Shown piece after piece: positions 18,127 through 27,537 of a stretch of DNA of 46,634 bases (within the stretch, counting starts at the first letter, position 1; each line of letters begins with the position of its first letter). Both the position numbers and the translations under genes were made by a program. This DNA comes from Candidatus Peregrinibacteria bacterium CG10_big_fil_rev_8_21_14_0_10_55_24 (GTDB lineage Bacteria > Patescibacteriota > Gracilibacteria > Peribacterales > Peribacteraceae). Below the pieces are notes generated by a model. It was given only the letters and a program-made list of their open reading frames with translations, was not told the origin of the DNA and made no database searches. The DNA is taken from NCBI GenBank assembly GCA_002772745.1, contig PFDV01000007.1, forward strand, positions 1-46,634, in the 5' to 3' direction.

Positions 18127-19389
18127 ATGCAGCTCGTACACATTAGTACTATCGATATCTACGGGGCTGGTAACGCCGCATGCGGTCTCCATGAGGCGCT
18201 GCGCGATGTTGGAGTGCAGTCTCATATGCTCGTGCTCAAACGACATGTTTCAGCGCAAGGTCTTGTGGAGTTCGTTCCGGCAAGAGATGTGCCGTTCGGC
18301 AGACTCCGCAATAATCTCCTTCGTCAGCGTAGCGATTGTGATTGGTCTCGCTCGAGTGTAGTGCGCAGTAAGTATGAAAAGATGACCGATGATCGAACAA
18401 TGCACCGTGTGGAAAGACACCAACTTGTACGTTCTGCTGATGTCATCCATCTTCACTGGATTGCAGAGTATGTCAACTACTTGAGTTTTTTTGCTGGAGT
18501 GCGAGGGAAGCCAATGGTCTGGACACTCCACGATATGAATCCATTTACCGGCGGATGTCACTATGCTTCGAACTGTACGCGATACGAACAATGCTGCGGA
18601 GCCTGTCCGCAACTGCAATCGCTCGTAGAACAGGATGTCACGCGCCGTATTTGGCAACGCAAGCAACGCGCATTTGCAGGACAGCGTCTCCATGTGGCGA
18701 CTCCGAGTAAGTGGCTTGCCCAATGTGCTGAGCGCAGTACCCTGCTCAGGGGATTCCCAGTGAGTGTCATTCCAAACAGTATTCCATCTTCCGCGTTCCC
18801 ATCCTGTTCCAGAGAAGAATCACGGCGCGTGCTTGGTCTTCCGCCTGAAAAGACAATCATGGTCTTCAGCGCTATGGGTACTGGGCAGCGGAAAGGGGCT
18901 GTGTACCTTCAGCAAGCCCTAGCACGCCTCGGTCAAATCATCACATCCACACAGTCGCTCTCTCTTTTGATTTTCGGCTCTTTCCCAGTGAAACTCCTGT
19001 CGCAGAGTCCGTTCCCTTTCCATTCTCTTGGGTATCTCAACGATCCTGCGCGTGTCACGCATTGTTACAATGCAGCGGACTTCCTCGTCGTGCCATCACT
19101 CCAGGATAATCTCCCCAATGTGATTCTTGAGGCATTCGCAGCTGCCATTCCCGTTGTGGGGTTCCGCGTCGGGGGCATTCCCGATATGGTTTTCCCAGGC
19201 GAAACTGGTCTGCTAGCAACACCGGAGAACAGCGATGACTTGGCACAGAAGATGCTCTGGATGCTTGAGCATCCAGAAGAACGTCGTCGCATGGGGATCT
19301 GCGCGCAGGTATTAGCTAGAACAGAATACTCACCACAACTGCAAGCACAGCGTTACCTGGAAGTGTACGACACCCTTCTTCACTCATAA
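18127..19389 (+). CDS. Glycosyltransferase family 4, copy 2 (Cys cluster intact)
   Basis: 420 residues, GT-B fold. VHISTIDIYGAGNAACGLHEAL is the acceptor loop; IHLHWI, WTLHDMNPFTGGCHY, then a Cys cluster NCTRYEQCCGACPQL follow; the donor domain has ATPSKWLAQC, SLQDNLPNVILEAFAAAIPVVG with the E-x7-E-type region, and GETGLL. The Cys cluster is characteristic of one GT4 group and may bind a metal. It is the closest relative in the window to the protein at 5381. It lies 4 bp after the fusion glycosyltransferase, so they are cotranscribed. Confidence 0.9.
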   Translation: MQLVHISTIDIYGAGNAACGLHEALRDVGVQSHMLVLKRHVSAQGLVEFVPARDVPFGRLRNNLLRQRSDCDWSRSSVVRSKYEKMTDDRTMHRVERHQLVRSADVIHLHWIAEYVNYLSFFAGVRGKPMVWTLHDMNPFTGGCHYASNCTRYEQCCGACPQLQSLVEQDVTRRIWQRKQRAFAGQRLHVATPSKWLAQCAERSTLLRGFPVSVIPNSIPSSAFPSCSREESRRVLGLPPEKTIMVFSAMGTGQRKGAVYLQQALARLGQIITSTQSLSLLIFGSFPVKLLSQSPFPFHSLGYLNDPARVTHCYNAADFLVVPSLQDNLPNVILEAFAAAIPVVGFRVGGIPDMVFPGETGLLATPENSDDLAQKMLWMLEHPEERRRMGICAQVLARTEYSPQLQAQRYLEVYDTLLHS

Positions 19390-19422
19390 TGTGTAATAGT
19401 CATCTTCAGGCAATTAGTGTAG

Positions 19423-19428
19423 TACGAT
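19423..19428 (+). promoter_or_regulatory. -10-like TACGAT, six bases before ATG
   Basis: TACGAT then CTGGCA leads into ATG 19435 of the broken methyltransferase gene. No clear -35 box is seen. It shares the six-base spacing of other candidate leaderless promoters in the window. Confidence 0.3.
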
Positions 19429-19434
19429 CTGGCA

Positions 19435-20149
19435 ATGATGTTTCCTACTCATGATATTTTGGGCAAATGGAAGAACTGGATACGACATGTGGCTCATAGG
19501 AGCATGTCCTCTTACATGATGTATCGGTATGGGAAAACTACGCTTATCAACGGGATATGGGAGAATTTGGTGCACTGGCGAACCAATTCATGTTTGCACC
19601 GCACATCACTCCGGACAGCAGCGTGCTGGATTTCGGATGTGGTGGGGGTGCGATGCTGAAACATCTCAACTGCAGAGAGCGTGTTGGCATTGAAGTGAAT
19701 CCTTATGCACGCCGCGATGCGGCAGCCCGCGACATTGCTACGAAGCCGTCCCTCGATTGCATTGGTGCAGAGACGATTGATATCGTGATTTCCTGCCATG
19801 CTCTTGAACATGTACACAATCCTTGGTCAATTGCCTGTGAGATGTTTCGGGTGTTGCGCCAGGGGGGGGGCGTGCCATCATTGTTGTGCCGCATGATTGT
19901 GTCCAACAAGCGTACCGTGAAGCTGATATCAATCAGCATCTGTACACGTGGAATCCTTTGCTCCTCGGTAATCTTTTCCGAGGTGCAGGATTCCTCATTG
20001 AATCAGTGGAATTACTGCAACATGAATGGGTCACGACATCGCTTCAGGAGTTGAAGCAGATGGGGGAAGAGGAGTTCCATCGTCGTTGCCGTGAGCACGC
20101 GCAGAAACGAGGGAGCCATCAAGTAATACTCATGGCAGTGAAGCCCTGA
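19435..20149 (+). pseudogene. SAM-dependent methyltransferase, frameshifted (possibly phase-variable)
   Basis: A class I methyltransferase split over three reading frames. The core frame (from about 19500, ATG 19557) reads WENYAYQRDMGEFGALANQF, then motif I VLDFGCGGGAML, IEVNPYA and SCHALEHVHNPW. At 19862-19870 a run of nine G shifts it out of frame; with 7 or 10 G the protein continues as RAIIVVPHDCVQQAY...LLLGNLFRGAGF and ends at 20149. A second discontinuity lies upstream: the N-terminal ATG frame (MMFPTHDILGKWKNW) must join the core frame near 19530-19545. Either the gene is decayed, or the G-run switches it on and off, or there is a sequence error. It follows the GT4 gene in the same direction. 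Confidence 0.75.
19862..19870 (+). repeat. Homopolymer G9 tract in methyltransferase gene
   Basis: Nine consecutive G after CA, inside a conserved LRQGG-type motif of the methyltransferase. Removing two G or adding one restores the frame. Such tracts are classic sites of slipped-strand variation in surface-glycan genes; that role is inferred here. Confidence 0.7.
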
Positions 20150-20160
20150 GATAAGCTGGC

Positions 20161-20176
20161 GAAGGCGGGAGCCTTC
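20161..20176. terminator. Hairpin between convergent genes
   Basis: GAAGGC-GGGA-GCCTTC is a 6-bp stem between the plus-strand methyltransferase remnant and the minus-strand methyltransferase. A TCTCTCTCT tract follows on the plus strand. It could act in both directions. Confidence 0.45.
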
Positions 20177-20207
20177 TCTCTCTGACCTATTTCGGGAACA
20201 GTAGGGA

Positions 20208-21209
20208 CTAATGAGGGAAGAATGTGCGGAGCGCAGACCGTGCCAGAGGATAGAGCACAGGGATTCTCCGCAGACGATCACGTGCCTTCACAGCGCAACG
20301 ATATGTCTGAGAGGAGAGAATGGAGTGGAGATTGAGACGCAATGCAGTTTTTTCGGCAGTGAGACGGATGATATTTGCCCGCGCATGTTGCAGGCTCTCT
20401 CTCAAAATGACAGCCTCTTTTTGAAGGTTCTCTCTCAAGACAACGGCCTTTTTTCGCTCATTCTCCAATGTTGCACGTGTGTCTTGAAGTTGGGATTGAA
20501 AAGTATTGCAGGAGTTTTGCAAGTTAGAGTTTTGGTTCAACGCTTCCAGGAGCTTCAGAGGATGCACGAGAGGGAGGATATTCGTATGAAGACGTTCTTT
20601 CTCGAGAGCGTGGTGGAGTGCAGGGTGTGATTGCAGATGCTCTTCTGAAACAAGGAGGAGGATGTTCTGCCTGTAGCACCAGTCAATCGCCTCATCATTC
20701 CAGACATCTTTCCGGAGAATATCAAATGCGACGAACCCCTTTTTATTAAAACGGTTCAACCAGTACTCAGGCCACTGCTCATTTTGGTGATCGGTGCCTC
20801 CTTGCCCGGGGATCGCTGCAGAGAAGAGGATGATAGGACTCGCCCGTGCAACAGTGTCGACGTAGGTTTCTGCTGCTTCCGGAGGGAGGTGCTCTGCAAC
20901 TTCGAGTGAGAGGGCAAGATCGAACGTTCTCTTCAGCGGAAATGGTTTTGTGAGATCAGCACTCTGGAAGCACTTCTGGGGGATACGCAGTGCTTGGGGA
21001 TCCACCCAGTGGCCATCAATGCCGAGGATGTCCGTGATGCCGTGATCCCAGCAGACAGATAACCAGGTACCCACGCCGCAACCGACATCAATAACCGAAC
21101 TCAGTGCAGTGAGCTTGAAGATATGCGGTAGAAGCTGCTTTGCGGAGCGGAGCGAACCAGCACTCTGCCTCGCAAAGAACTTTTCGTCGTAGGGAAGTGC
21201 ACTTGTCAT
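20208..21209 (-). CDS. SAM-dependent methyltransferase with C-terminal coiled coil
   Basis: 333 residues. Residues 1-190 are a class I methyltransferase: VIDVGCGVGTWLSV (motif I), GIDGHWVD, ADLTKPFPLKRTFDLAL and EVAEHLPPEAAETYV. Residues about 218-297 form a predicted coiled coil rich in Leu, Glu, Lys and Gln, with two nearly identical 11-residue units, KAVVLRENLQ and KEAVILRESLQ. The C-terminal 35 residues are basic and hydrophobic. ATG 21209 (MTSALPYDEKFF) is chosen because upstream in-frame sequence overlaps the sulfotransferase gene and looks non-coding. A methyltransferase joined to a coiled coil beside Wzm/Wzt recalls the WbdD chain-terminator/ruler, but no kinase domain is present. Confidence 0.85.
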   Translation of the reverse strand: MTSALPYDEKFFARQSAGSLRSAKQLLPHIFKLTALSSVIDVGCGVGTWLSVCWDHGITDILGIDGHWVDPQALRIPQKCFQSADLTKPFPLKRTFDLALSLEVAEHLPPEAAETYVDTVARASPIILFSAAIPGQGGTDHQNEQWPEYWLNRFNKKGFVAFDILRKDVWNDEAIDWCYRQNILLLVSEEHLQSHPALHHALEKERLHTNILPLVHPLKLLEALNQNSNLQNSCNTFQSQLQDTRATLENERKKAVVLRENLQKEAVILRESLQHARANIIRLTAEKTALRLNLHSILSSQTYRCAVKARDRLRRIPVLYPLARSALRTFFPH

Positions 21210-21240
21210 AGGCTGTGAAGTATAGCTTGTGCAGGGGGAA

Positions 21241-22125
21241 TCAATGCTGAGCAGCATGTGTCGTGATGGCAGCTGTAGAAAGCGCAAGGGCGGGAGGCCT
21301 AGCCAATCCCAATGCATCATTGAGCTTCCCAGTGTACTCATCGATGATGTGCAGCCACGACAGAGGCAATGTTTTCCAGCGCGAGTTGAATCCGGTATCC
21401 TCAAGGAAGGAGCTTCCTACAGGTGATGCCACTGGGCGGAGCATCTGTTTCTGTATGTGGCCCAGTGTTTTTCCTAAATAATGCAGTAAAGACAGGAATT
21501 CTCCTCCTTCTTCAATGAGATCTTCGTATTTTATTAGATAGCTGTGATATTGGGGGTTCCGATACCATTGCAAGAGTGTTTCGACATGTTGTTGCCATTC
21601 CTTACATTTGTTTTTCAATAATTGCTCATCTGAGCAGTTGGTGGGAAAGGCGATCCTGCTGCTTGCTAGTGTGTTAAAACTGCTGCGGACAACAAACACA
21701 AAAATACTGTGGGGATAGAGGGCATGCAATAAATCCAAAGCTCTGTCTTTTTTATTGCTGCCATACCGGATTTCCTTAAACCCCCATATGCGCTTATCCT
21801 GGAAGTCCATTGGGGAAAAAAGCGAGGAGAGAAATTGCCTGAAGCAGTCATCCCACTGTGATTCATCAAGCCATGTTAGCCAGGCAGGCCATGCATGCGT
21901 TGCGATTTTATTTTGCATTTGTTCTGACGGCTGACACGGTTTGAGGAAGTTTTTTGATTCCATTCCACAGAAAAATGCATCTGCGATGAAGGATAGGACT
22001 CCTTCATGTTCTCCCCAAATGAGAATGTCGTCATAACTGTTCAGAAGACGTTGTACGAGTGTGGTTCCTGATCGAGGGGGGCCGATGACGAACAATGGTT
22101 GACCGATGTCGTTCTGTATCGTCAT
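21241..22125 (-). CDS. PAPS-dependent sulfotransferase family protein
   Basis: 294 residues. The 5'-phosphosulfate loop is PPRSGTTLVQRLL (RSGTT at residues 18-22). The 3'-phosphate-binding region is FVVRSSFNTLASSRI, where Arg and Ser match the family R-x7-S pattern, and the later YLIKYEDLIEE is also typical. It would transfer sulfate from PAPS to a sugar or another hydroxyl, in the cytoplasm. It heads a two-gene minus-strand unit with the methyltransferase (31 bp gap). A CysC-like kinase that could make PAPS lies 3 kb away, but no ATP sulfurylase is seen in the window. Confidence 0.85.
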   Translation of the reverse strand: MTIQNDIGQPLFVIGPPRSGTTLVQRLLNSYDDILIWGEHEGVLSFIADAFFCGMESKNFLKPCQPSEQMQNKIATHAWPAWLTWLDESQWDDCFRQFLSSLFSPMDFQDKRIWGFKEIRYGSNKKDRALDLLHALYPHSIFVFVVRSSFNTLASSRIAFPTNCSDEQLLKNKCKEWQQHVETLLQWYRNPQYHSYLIKYEDLIEEGGEFLSLLHYLGKTLGHIQKQMLRPVASPVGSSFLEDTGFNSRWKTLPLSWLHIIDEYTGKLNDALGLARPPALALSTAAITTHAAQH

Positions 22126-22237
22126 GTATCGACAATATTCCCACTGACAAGTGAGTGTAAAGTGCGCAGCGTCCTTATCAACTGTGGGTACGAGGGCTGG
22201 TGTGGGATAGATGCTGTGATATCATGCTCTCCCCACC

Positions 22238-22501
22238 ATGAAAACCGGCATCTTCATCGGACGCTTCCAGCCTTTTCATGAAGGGCATAGGAAGTGTGTA
22301 GAAACAATCCTCAAAGCGTGTGATCGTTGCATCGTCCTGATGCGCGAAACACCACAGACAGAGAAGAATCCCTTTGAATTTGAAAAGCGCAAAGCGATGA
22401 TTCGCGCAGCATTACCGATGAAAAGTAGGTGCTCATCATGGCATCTGCGTCCAGTGATGAAACCGCGCACATGCTGCGGTGGTCGGGAGGTGTTCTCGTG
22501 A
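22238..22501 (+). pseudogene. Truncated copy of the NMNAT-like nucleotidyltransferase
   Basis: The first 66 residues (MKTGIFIGRFQPFHEGHRKC ... KRKAMIRAALP) are about 75 percent identical, by eye, to the intact protein at 24659. After that the frame is lost: a one-base shift is needed to continue as DEK, a TAG then interrupts it, VLI follows and after that no likeness to the intact copy remains. The active-site GRFQPFHEGH is present but the C-terminal half with the ISATDIR-type motif is missing. It is probably a non-functional duplicate and marks a duplication event in the island. Confidence 0.75.
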
Positions 22502-22767
22502 GAATTGCGGCACGGCGCTTTGCCAGTGCCCGTAGCGGCAGCGAACGGGAAACGTGGTCGGCACTCCTCGTCGAAGGGAGGCCACTGTGCCATGGTGGCA
22601 GCGTCCGGTACCGTCGCATGAGGAGTACCGAAGCCTCAGCCCCAGCAGTGCGATCAGAAATCGCACCCACGATTGTGCGAGGTTACTACGGTCCTTTCCT
22701 CCATAAATCCTCGCGTGCAAGGGCAATCTGAACACTTCTATTCCCTCCCGTCATTTCTACGCCGTAC
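22502..22767. other. Gene remnant or structured spacer, 266 bp
   Basis: No convincing gene. Short overlapping frames on both strands have no recognisable motifs. The stretch is rich in hairpins, for example GTGCGAT-CAGAA-ATCGCAC near 22650. I looked for SRP RNA, RNase P RNA and tmRNA landmarks and found none. It is best read as the decayed rest of the duplicated region. Confidence 0.35.
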
Positions 22768-24652
<1,885 letters not shown>

Positions 24653-24658
24653 ACGACG

Positions 24659-25060
24659 ATGATGGATTACCATACTCCTCGCGTGAAAACAGGGATCTTC
24701 ATCGGCCGCTTCCAGCCTTTCCACGATGGGCATCGCCGATGTGTGGAGAAGATTCTTGCATCCTGCGATCGCTGCATCATCTTCATGCGTGAGACACCGC
24801 AGACTCAGAAAAATCCATTCGATTTAGAGAAACGTCGCGCCATGATCCGGAAAATATTCCCCGATAAGGAACAGGTCATCATTGCCGACTTCGATGATCC
24901 GGGAGCGGAGCTCTCCGTCTTCATCGGGCGCGACGTGGGATACGAACTCATCCAGCTTGATGCGCGAACCGAGGACATCTCCGCGACGGATATTCGCAAG
25001 AAACTCTACGAAGAAGCTGGCAAATCCTACGATCCGGATGCACACCTCAAAGTGAAGTAA
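24659..25060 (+). CDS. NMNAT/cytidylyltransferase-like nucleotidyltransferase
   Basis: 133 residues. GRFQPFHDGH (residues 16-25) is the NMNAT-type nucleotidyltransferase active site, followed by CIIFMRETPQTQKNPF and, at the C-terminus, ISATDIRKKL (ISxTxxR motif). It is shorter than NadM (about 165-180). Related enzymes join ATP or CTP to a phosphate group. It ends 3 bp before the CysC-like gene, so the two enzymes probably act in one pathway. ATG 24659 is used; GTG 24683 aligns with the Met of the truncated copy at 22238 and is an alternative. Sulfate adenylylation, NAD salvage and activation of an unusual group are all possible and not resolved. Confidence 0.82.
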   Translation: MMDYHTPRVKTGIFIGRFQPFHDGHRRCVEKILASCDRCIIFMRETPQTQKNPFDLEKRRAMIRKIFPDKEQVIIADFDDPGAELSVFIGRDVGYELIQLDARTEDISATDIRKKLYEEAGKSYDPDAHLKVK

Positions 25061-25063
25061 TCC

Positions 25064-25591
25064 ATGGCACAACGCTTTCCCATCATCTGGCTCACGGGGA
25101 ATACTGGCGCGGGAAAGACGACGCTCGCCGTGGGAGCTCGCGCGTACTTTAACGGAGAACTCTCCCCAGAGCACCAGGCTGCTCGACGAGTGATCGTGCT
25201 GGATGGCGACGAGATGCGCGCAACCATTTCCACCGAAGAGGGGCTCTCTCCTCAGGATCGTCGCAGACACAACCTGCGTGTAGCTCGACTAGCGGCACTT
25301 TTACAATCCCAAGGGTTCTGTGTCGTGGTGGCCGTCATCGCTCCTTTCGCGCAGGTGCGCGGTGAGCTTGATGCGATCTGCGCGCCACGGTGGGTCTACG
25401 TGAAGCGAAGCGGTCTCGATGGAGCGGATCGTCCCTACGAACCGCCGATATCCCCAGAAGCTGTCATTGACGACGATGTATGGAATGTGGAGGAAGCACG
25501 CGCGCAATTCATCCGGTATCTCTTGCGCGTGTGGGGTGGTGGAACCTCGGTGGTTCGCCATACAGATATACGATCGGCACGTGTTGCGTAG
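25064..25591 (+). CDS. cysC: Adenylylsulfate kinase-like protein (CysC family)
   Basis: 175 residues. Walker A is GNTGAGKTTL (12-21); VLDGDEMRATI (46-55) is the CysC strand-and-loop; LSPQDRRRHNLRVARLAALL and VVVAVIAPFAQVRGEL match the mobile helix and APS-binding region; WVYVKR follows. A CysC normally phosphorylates the 3'-hydroxyl of APS to give PAPS. Related CysC-like kinases act on other adenylyl or cytidylyl compounds, so the substrate is open. It is in operon with the nucleotidyltransferase (3 bp gap) and close to a sulfotransferase, which would use PAPS. Confidence 0.85.
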   Translation: MAQRFPIIWLTGNTGAGKTTLAVGARAYFNGELSPEHQAARRVIVLDGDEMRATISTEEGLSPQDRRRHNLRVARLAALLQSQGFCVVVAVIAPFAQVRGELDAICAPRWVYVKRSGLDGADRPYEPPISPEAVIDDDVWNVEEARAQFIRYLLRVWGGGTSVVRHTDIRSARVA

Positions 25592-25651
25592 AAACCAGTC
25601 TCCCTCGTGAAAGATGTCCTGCAAGCTCAGGAGAAAAAGCAGTGGGAATCA

Positions 25652-25681
25652 TTGACGGGTGATGTAGGTGCGCCGTAGAGT
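25652..25681 (+). promoter_or_regulatory. Promoter TTGACG-N18-TAGAGT of the ribosomal-protein operon
   Basis: TTGACG (25652-25657) and TAGAGT (25676-25681) are 18 bp apart. This is the first promoter-like pair before L3, and the preceding gene ends at 25591. Transcription would begin near 25688, giving a leader of about 144 nt. Confidence 0.5.
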
Positions 25682-25687
25682 AGCCCT

Positions 25688-25831
25688 GCTGACGCGAGAA
25701 GCCTTCCAAACCTTCTCTTAAGGTAAGAGAGGCTCGCTTGTGTTCCTGTCTGCCTTCGCCCTGCGGGTGGAGATGGCAATTGAGTGCGCCGTAAGGTCCA
25801 GAATAAGCAGACTGCACGAACCGCCAAGTCT
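25688..25831 (+). promoter_or_regulatory. Structured leader of the L3-L4-L23 operon
   Basis: The leader can fold a nested hairpin: GCGAG (25694-25698) with CTCGC (25733-25737) outside, and TCTCTTA-AGG-TAAGAGA (25714-25730) inside. GTGCGCCGTA occurs twice, at 25668-25677 and 25784-25793. Autogenous control by a ribosomal protein is common for such leaders, but this fold is not one I recognise. No gene is seen here. Confidence 0.45.
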
Positions 25832-26446
25832 ATGCCAGCCGGTCTTATCACCACCAAAATCGGCATGTCCCGCATCTTCCTCTCCGGTGGGGAAGCAGTT
25901 CCTGTGACCTATCTACGCGCACAACCAAATACGGTTATCCGTTTAAAGACACAGGAGAAAGACGGGTACAACGCAGTGGTGCTGGGTGTTGGTGAACGGC
26001 GCAAGAAAACGCGCAACGGGAAAGAGCACATGACGTATGTTGCGGAGCGGGAATGGAAAGTGGATTCCCTGGAAGGTTACCAAGCCGGAACGCAGATCAC
26101 CGCAGAAACTATCCCCGCTGAAAGTCTGGTGACAGTGACGGGCGTGAGTAAGGGCAAGGGATTCCAAGGTGTCATGAAACGCTATGGATTCAAGGGCGGT
26201 CCTGCGTCGCACGGATCGCACTTCCATCGTGAGCCCGGATCCATCGGTATGCGCGCACACCCCGGTCGTGTGCTCAAGGGCCATCGCATGGCTGGTCATA
26301 TGGGGAAGGACACCGTCACTCTTCGCAAGAGGCCTGTTATTGCTCTGGATGCGGAGAAAGGCATTCTTGCCATCAAGGGGCCGATCCCCGGACCCAACGG
26401 ATCTACGGTATATCTCACTCTTGAATCGTCCTCCTCGGCAGCATGA
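25832..26446 (+). CDS. rplC: Ribosomal protein L3
   Basis: 204 residues. It starts the large operon; the N-terminal MPAGLITTKIGMSRIF is the universal L3 start and fixes the ATG at 25832 against an upstream GTG. The conserved loop VTGVSKGKGFQGVMKRYGF and HGSHFHREPGSIG is intact, as is the MAGHMGKDTVT block. Normal length. Its stop overlaps the L4 start as ATGA. S10 (rpsJ), which usually precedes L3, is not present here. Confidence 0.97.
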   Translation: MPAGLITTKIGMSRIFLSGGEAVPVTYLRAQPNTVIRLKTQEKDGYNAVVLGVGERRKKTRNGKEHMTYVAEREWKVDSLEGYQAGTQITAETIPAESLVTVTGVSKGKGFQGVMKRYGFKGGPASHGSHFHREPGSIGMRAHPGRVLKGHRMAGHMGKDTVTLRKRPVIALDAEKGILAIKGPIPGPNGSTVYLTLESSSSAA

Positions 26447-27198
26447 CGATCGATGTCTTCACCGCCACTGGCACGAAGAAAGGCACGGCCGTACTGCCGT
26501 CGGTGCTCTTTGAAGCTCCGATCAACGAGGGGCTGATGCACCAGGCGCTTATCATGCAGTTGAGCAATCAACGTCACTCCATTGCCCATGCGAAGACTCG
26601 CAGTGAAATCCGTGGGTCGACGCGCAAACTTTTCGCGCAGAAAGGCACCGGTCGAGCACGACGCGGTTCCATTCGCAGCCCTCTTCTTCGGGGTGGAAAC
26701 AAGGCTTTTGGTCCTCGTTCCAACGCGAATTTCCGCAAGGAGATGCCACAAGCAATGCGCAGGAGGGCATTGATTTCCTGTCTCTCTGCCCAGGCGAAGA
26801 ACGGGGTGATTATCGGTTTGGAGGGCTTTACCGGGACAAAGACGAAGGAGGCGCATGCACTCCTCACCAAGCTCCCCGTTGCGTTGGGGCGCCGCGTTCT
26901 CTTCGTGGTGGACCAGGAGAGCCATGGACTCACGCGTTGTATTCGCAATATCCCAAACGTATCCACTGTGCACGCGCAGTACCTCAATCCCCGCGATGTG
27001 CTCTCTGCCCGTCACATTGTATTCCTCATGAGTGCCCTTCGTGTTGCCGAGCAGACATTCGGCGCTCCGAAGAGTACGCGCAAGACAAAGCCGGAAGATG
27101 TGATGCAAAAAGAACGAAAAGCGCCAAAGAAGGTACCAACAACGAAAACACGCGCACCGAAGAAGAGCACCAAAGTAACGTCCGATCCCTCTGCCTAA
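26443..27198 (+). CDS. rplD: Ribosomal protein L4
   Basis: 251 residues. HAKTRSEIRGSTRKLFAQKGTGRARRGSIRSP is the exit-tunnel loop, and GGNKAFGPRS and MRRRALISCL follow; NVSTVHAQYLNPRDVL is the usual C-terminal domain. A tail of about 45 residues rich in Lys, Thr and Pro goes beyond the normal end (about 205). L4 often represses its own operon; that would be consistent with the structured leader upstream. Confidence 0.96.
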   Translation: MTIDVFTATGTKKGTAVLPSVLFEAPINEGLMHQALIMQLSNQRHSIAHAKTRSEIRGSTRKLFAQKGTGRARRGSIRSPLLRGGNKAFGPRSNANFRKEMPQAMRRRALISCLSAQAKNGVIIGLEGFTGTKTKEAHALLTKLPVALGRRVLFVVDQESHGLTRCIRNIPNVSTVHAQYLNPRDVLSARHIVFLMSALRVAEQTFGAPKSTRKTKPEDVMQKERKAPKKVPTTKTRAPKKSTKVTSDPSA

Positions 27199-27238
27199 GC
27201 ATCCCTCCTCTCCTCCTCTTTCGCCTCCAGTACATCCC

Positions 27239-27535
27239 ATGGATCTCTCTCGCGTCATCATCGGTCCCGTTGTGACGGAGAAGGCCGAGCGCCTGAAGAC
27301 ACAGCATGTGTACACGCTGCAGGTGGATGCACAGGCGACCAAAATCGATGTTTGTGCCGCACTGCGTCGCTACTACGATGTGGAAGTGAAGCAAGTACGC
27401 GTGCTCTGCGTCAGACCGAAGTTCCGTGCGTTTGGACGTTCCGGTGTCATGCGCAAGAGGCACCCCGCGAAGCGTGTTCTTGTTACGCTCAAGCCCAAGA
27501 GTAAACCGCTCGATATTGCTACCATCAAAACGTAA
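27239..27535 (+). CDS. rplW: Ribosomal protein L23
   Basis: 98 residues. VIIGPVVTEKAERL and YTLQVDAQATKIDV are the L23 core, and RPKFRAFGRSGVMRK is the basic loop that lines the tunnel exit. It is the docking site for trigger factor and SRP. The 40 bp before it (GCATCCCTCCTCTCCTCCTC...) are pyrimidine-rich, with no purine-rich SD. Confidence 0.96.
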   Translation: MDLSRVIIGPVVTEKAERLKTQHVYTLQVDAQATKIDVCAALRRYYDVEVKQVRVLCVRPKFRAFGRSGVMRKRHPAKRVLVTLKPKSKPLDIATIKT

Positions 27536-27537
27536 TC

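Noticed and set aside
22429-22731. 100-codon frame following the truncated nucleotidyltransferase
   Set aside because: It lines up with the intact enzyme only at VLI after a frameshift and a stop; the rest has no domain likeness and is better read as decay.
22502-22767. Hairpin-rich spacer as a possible SRP RNA, RNase P RNA or tmRNA
   Set aside because: None of the landmark sequences (GGTCAGG...GGAAGCAGCC, the RNase P cruciform core, or tmRNA tag and T-arm) is present.
26296-27342. Long minus-strand frame (348 codons) opposite L3-L4-L23
   Set aside because: It is antisense to three ribosomal-protein genes and has no family likeness.
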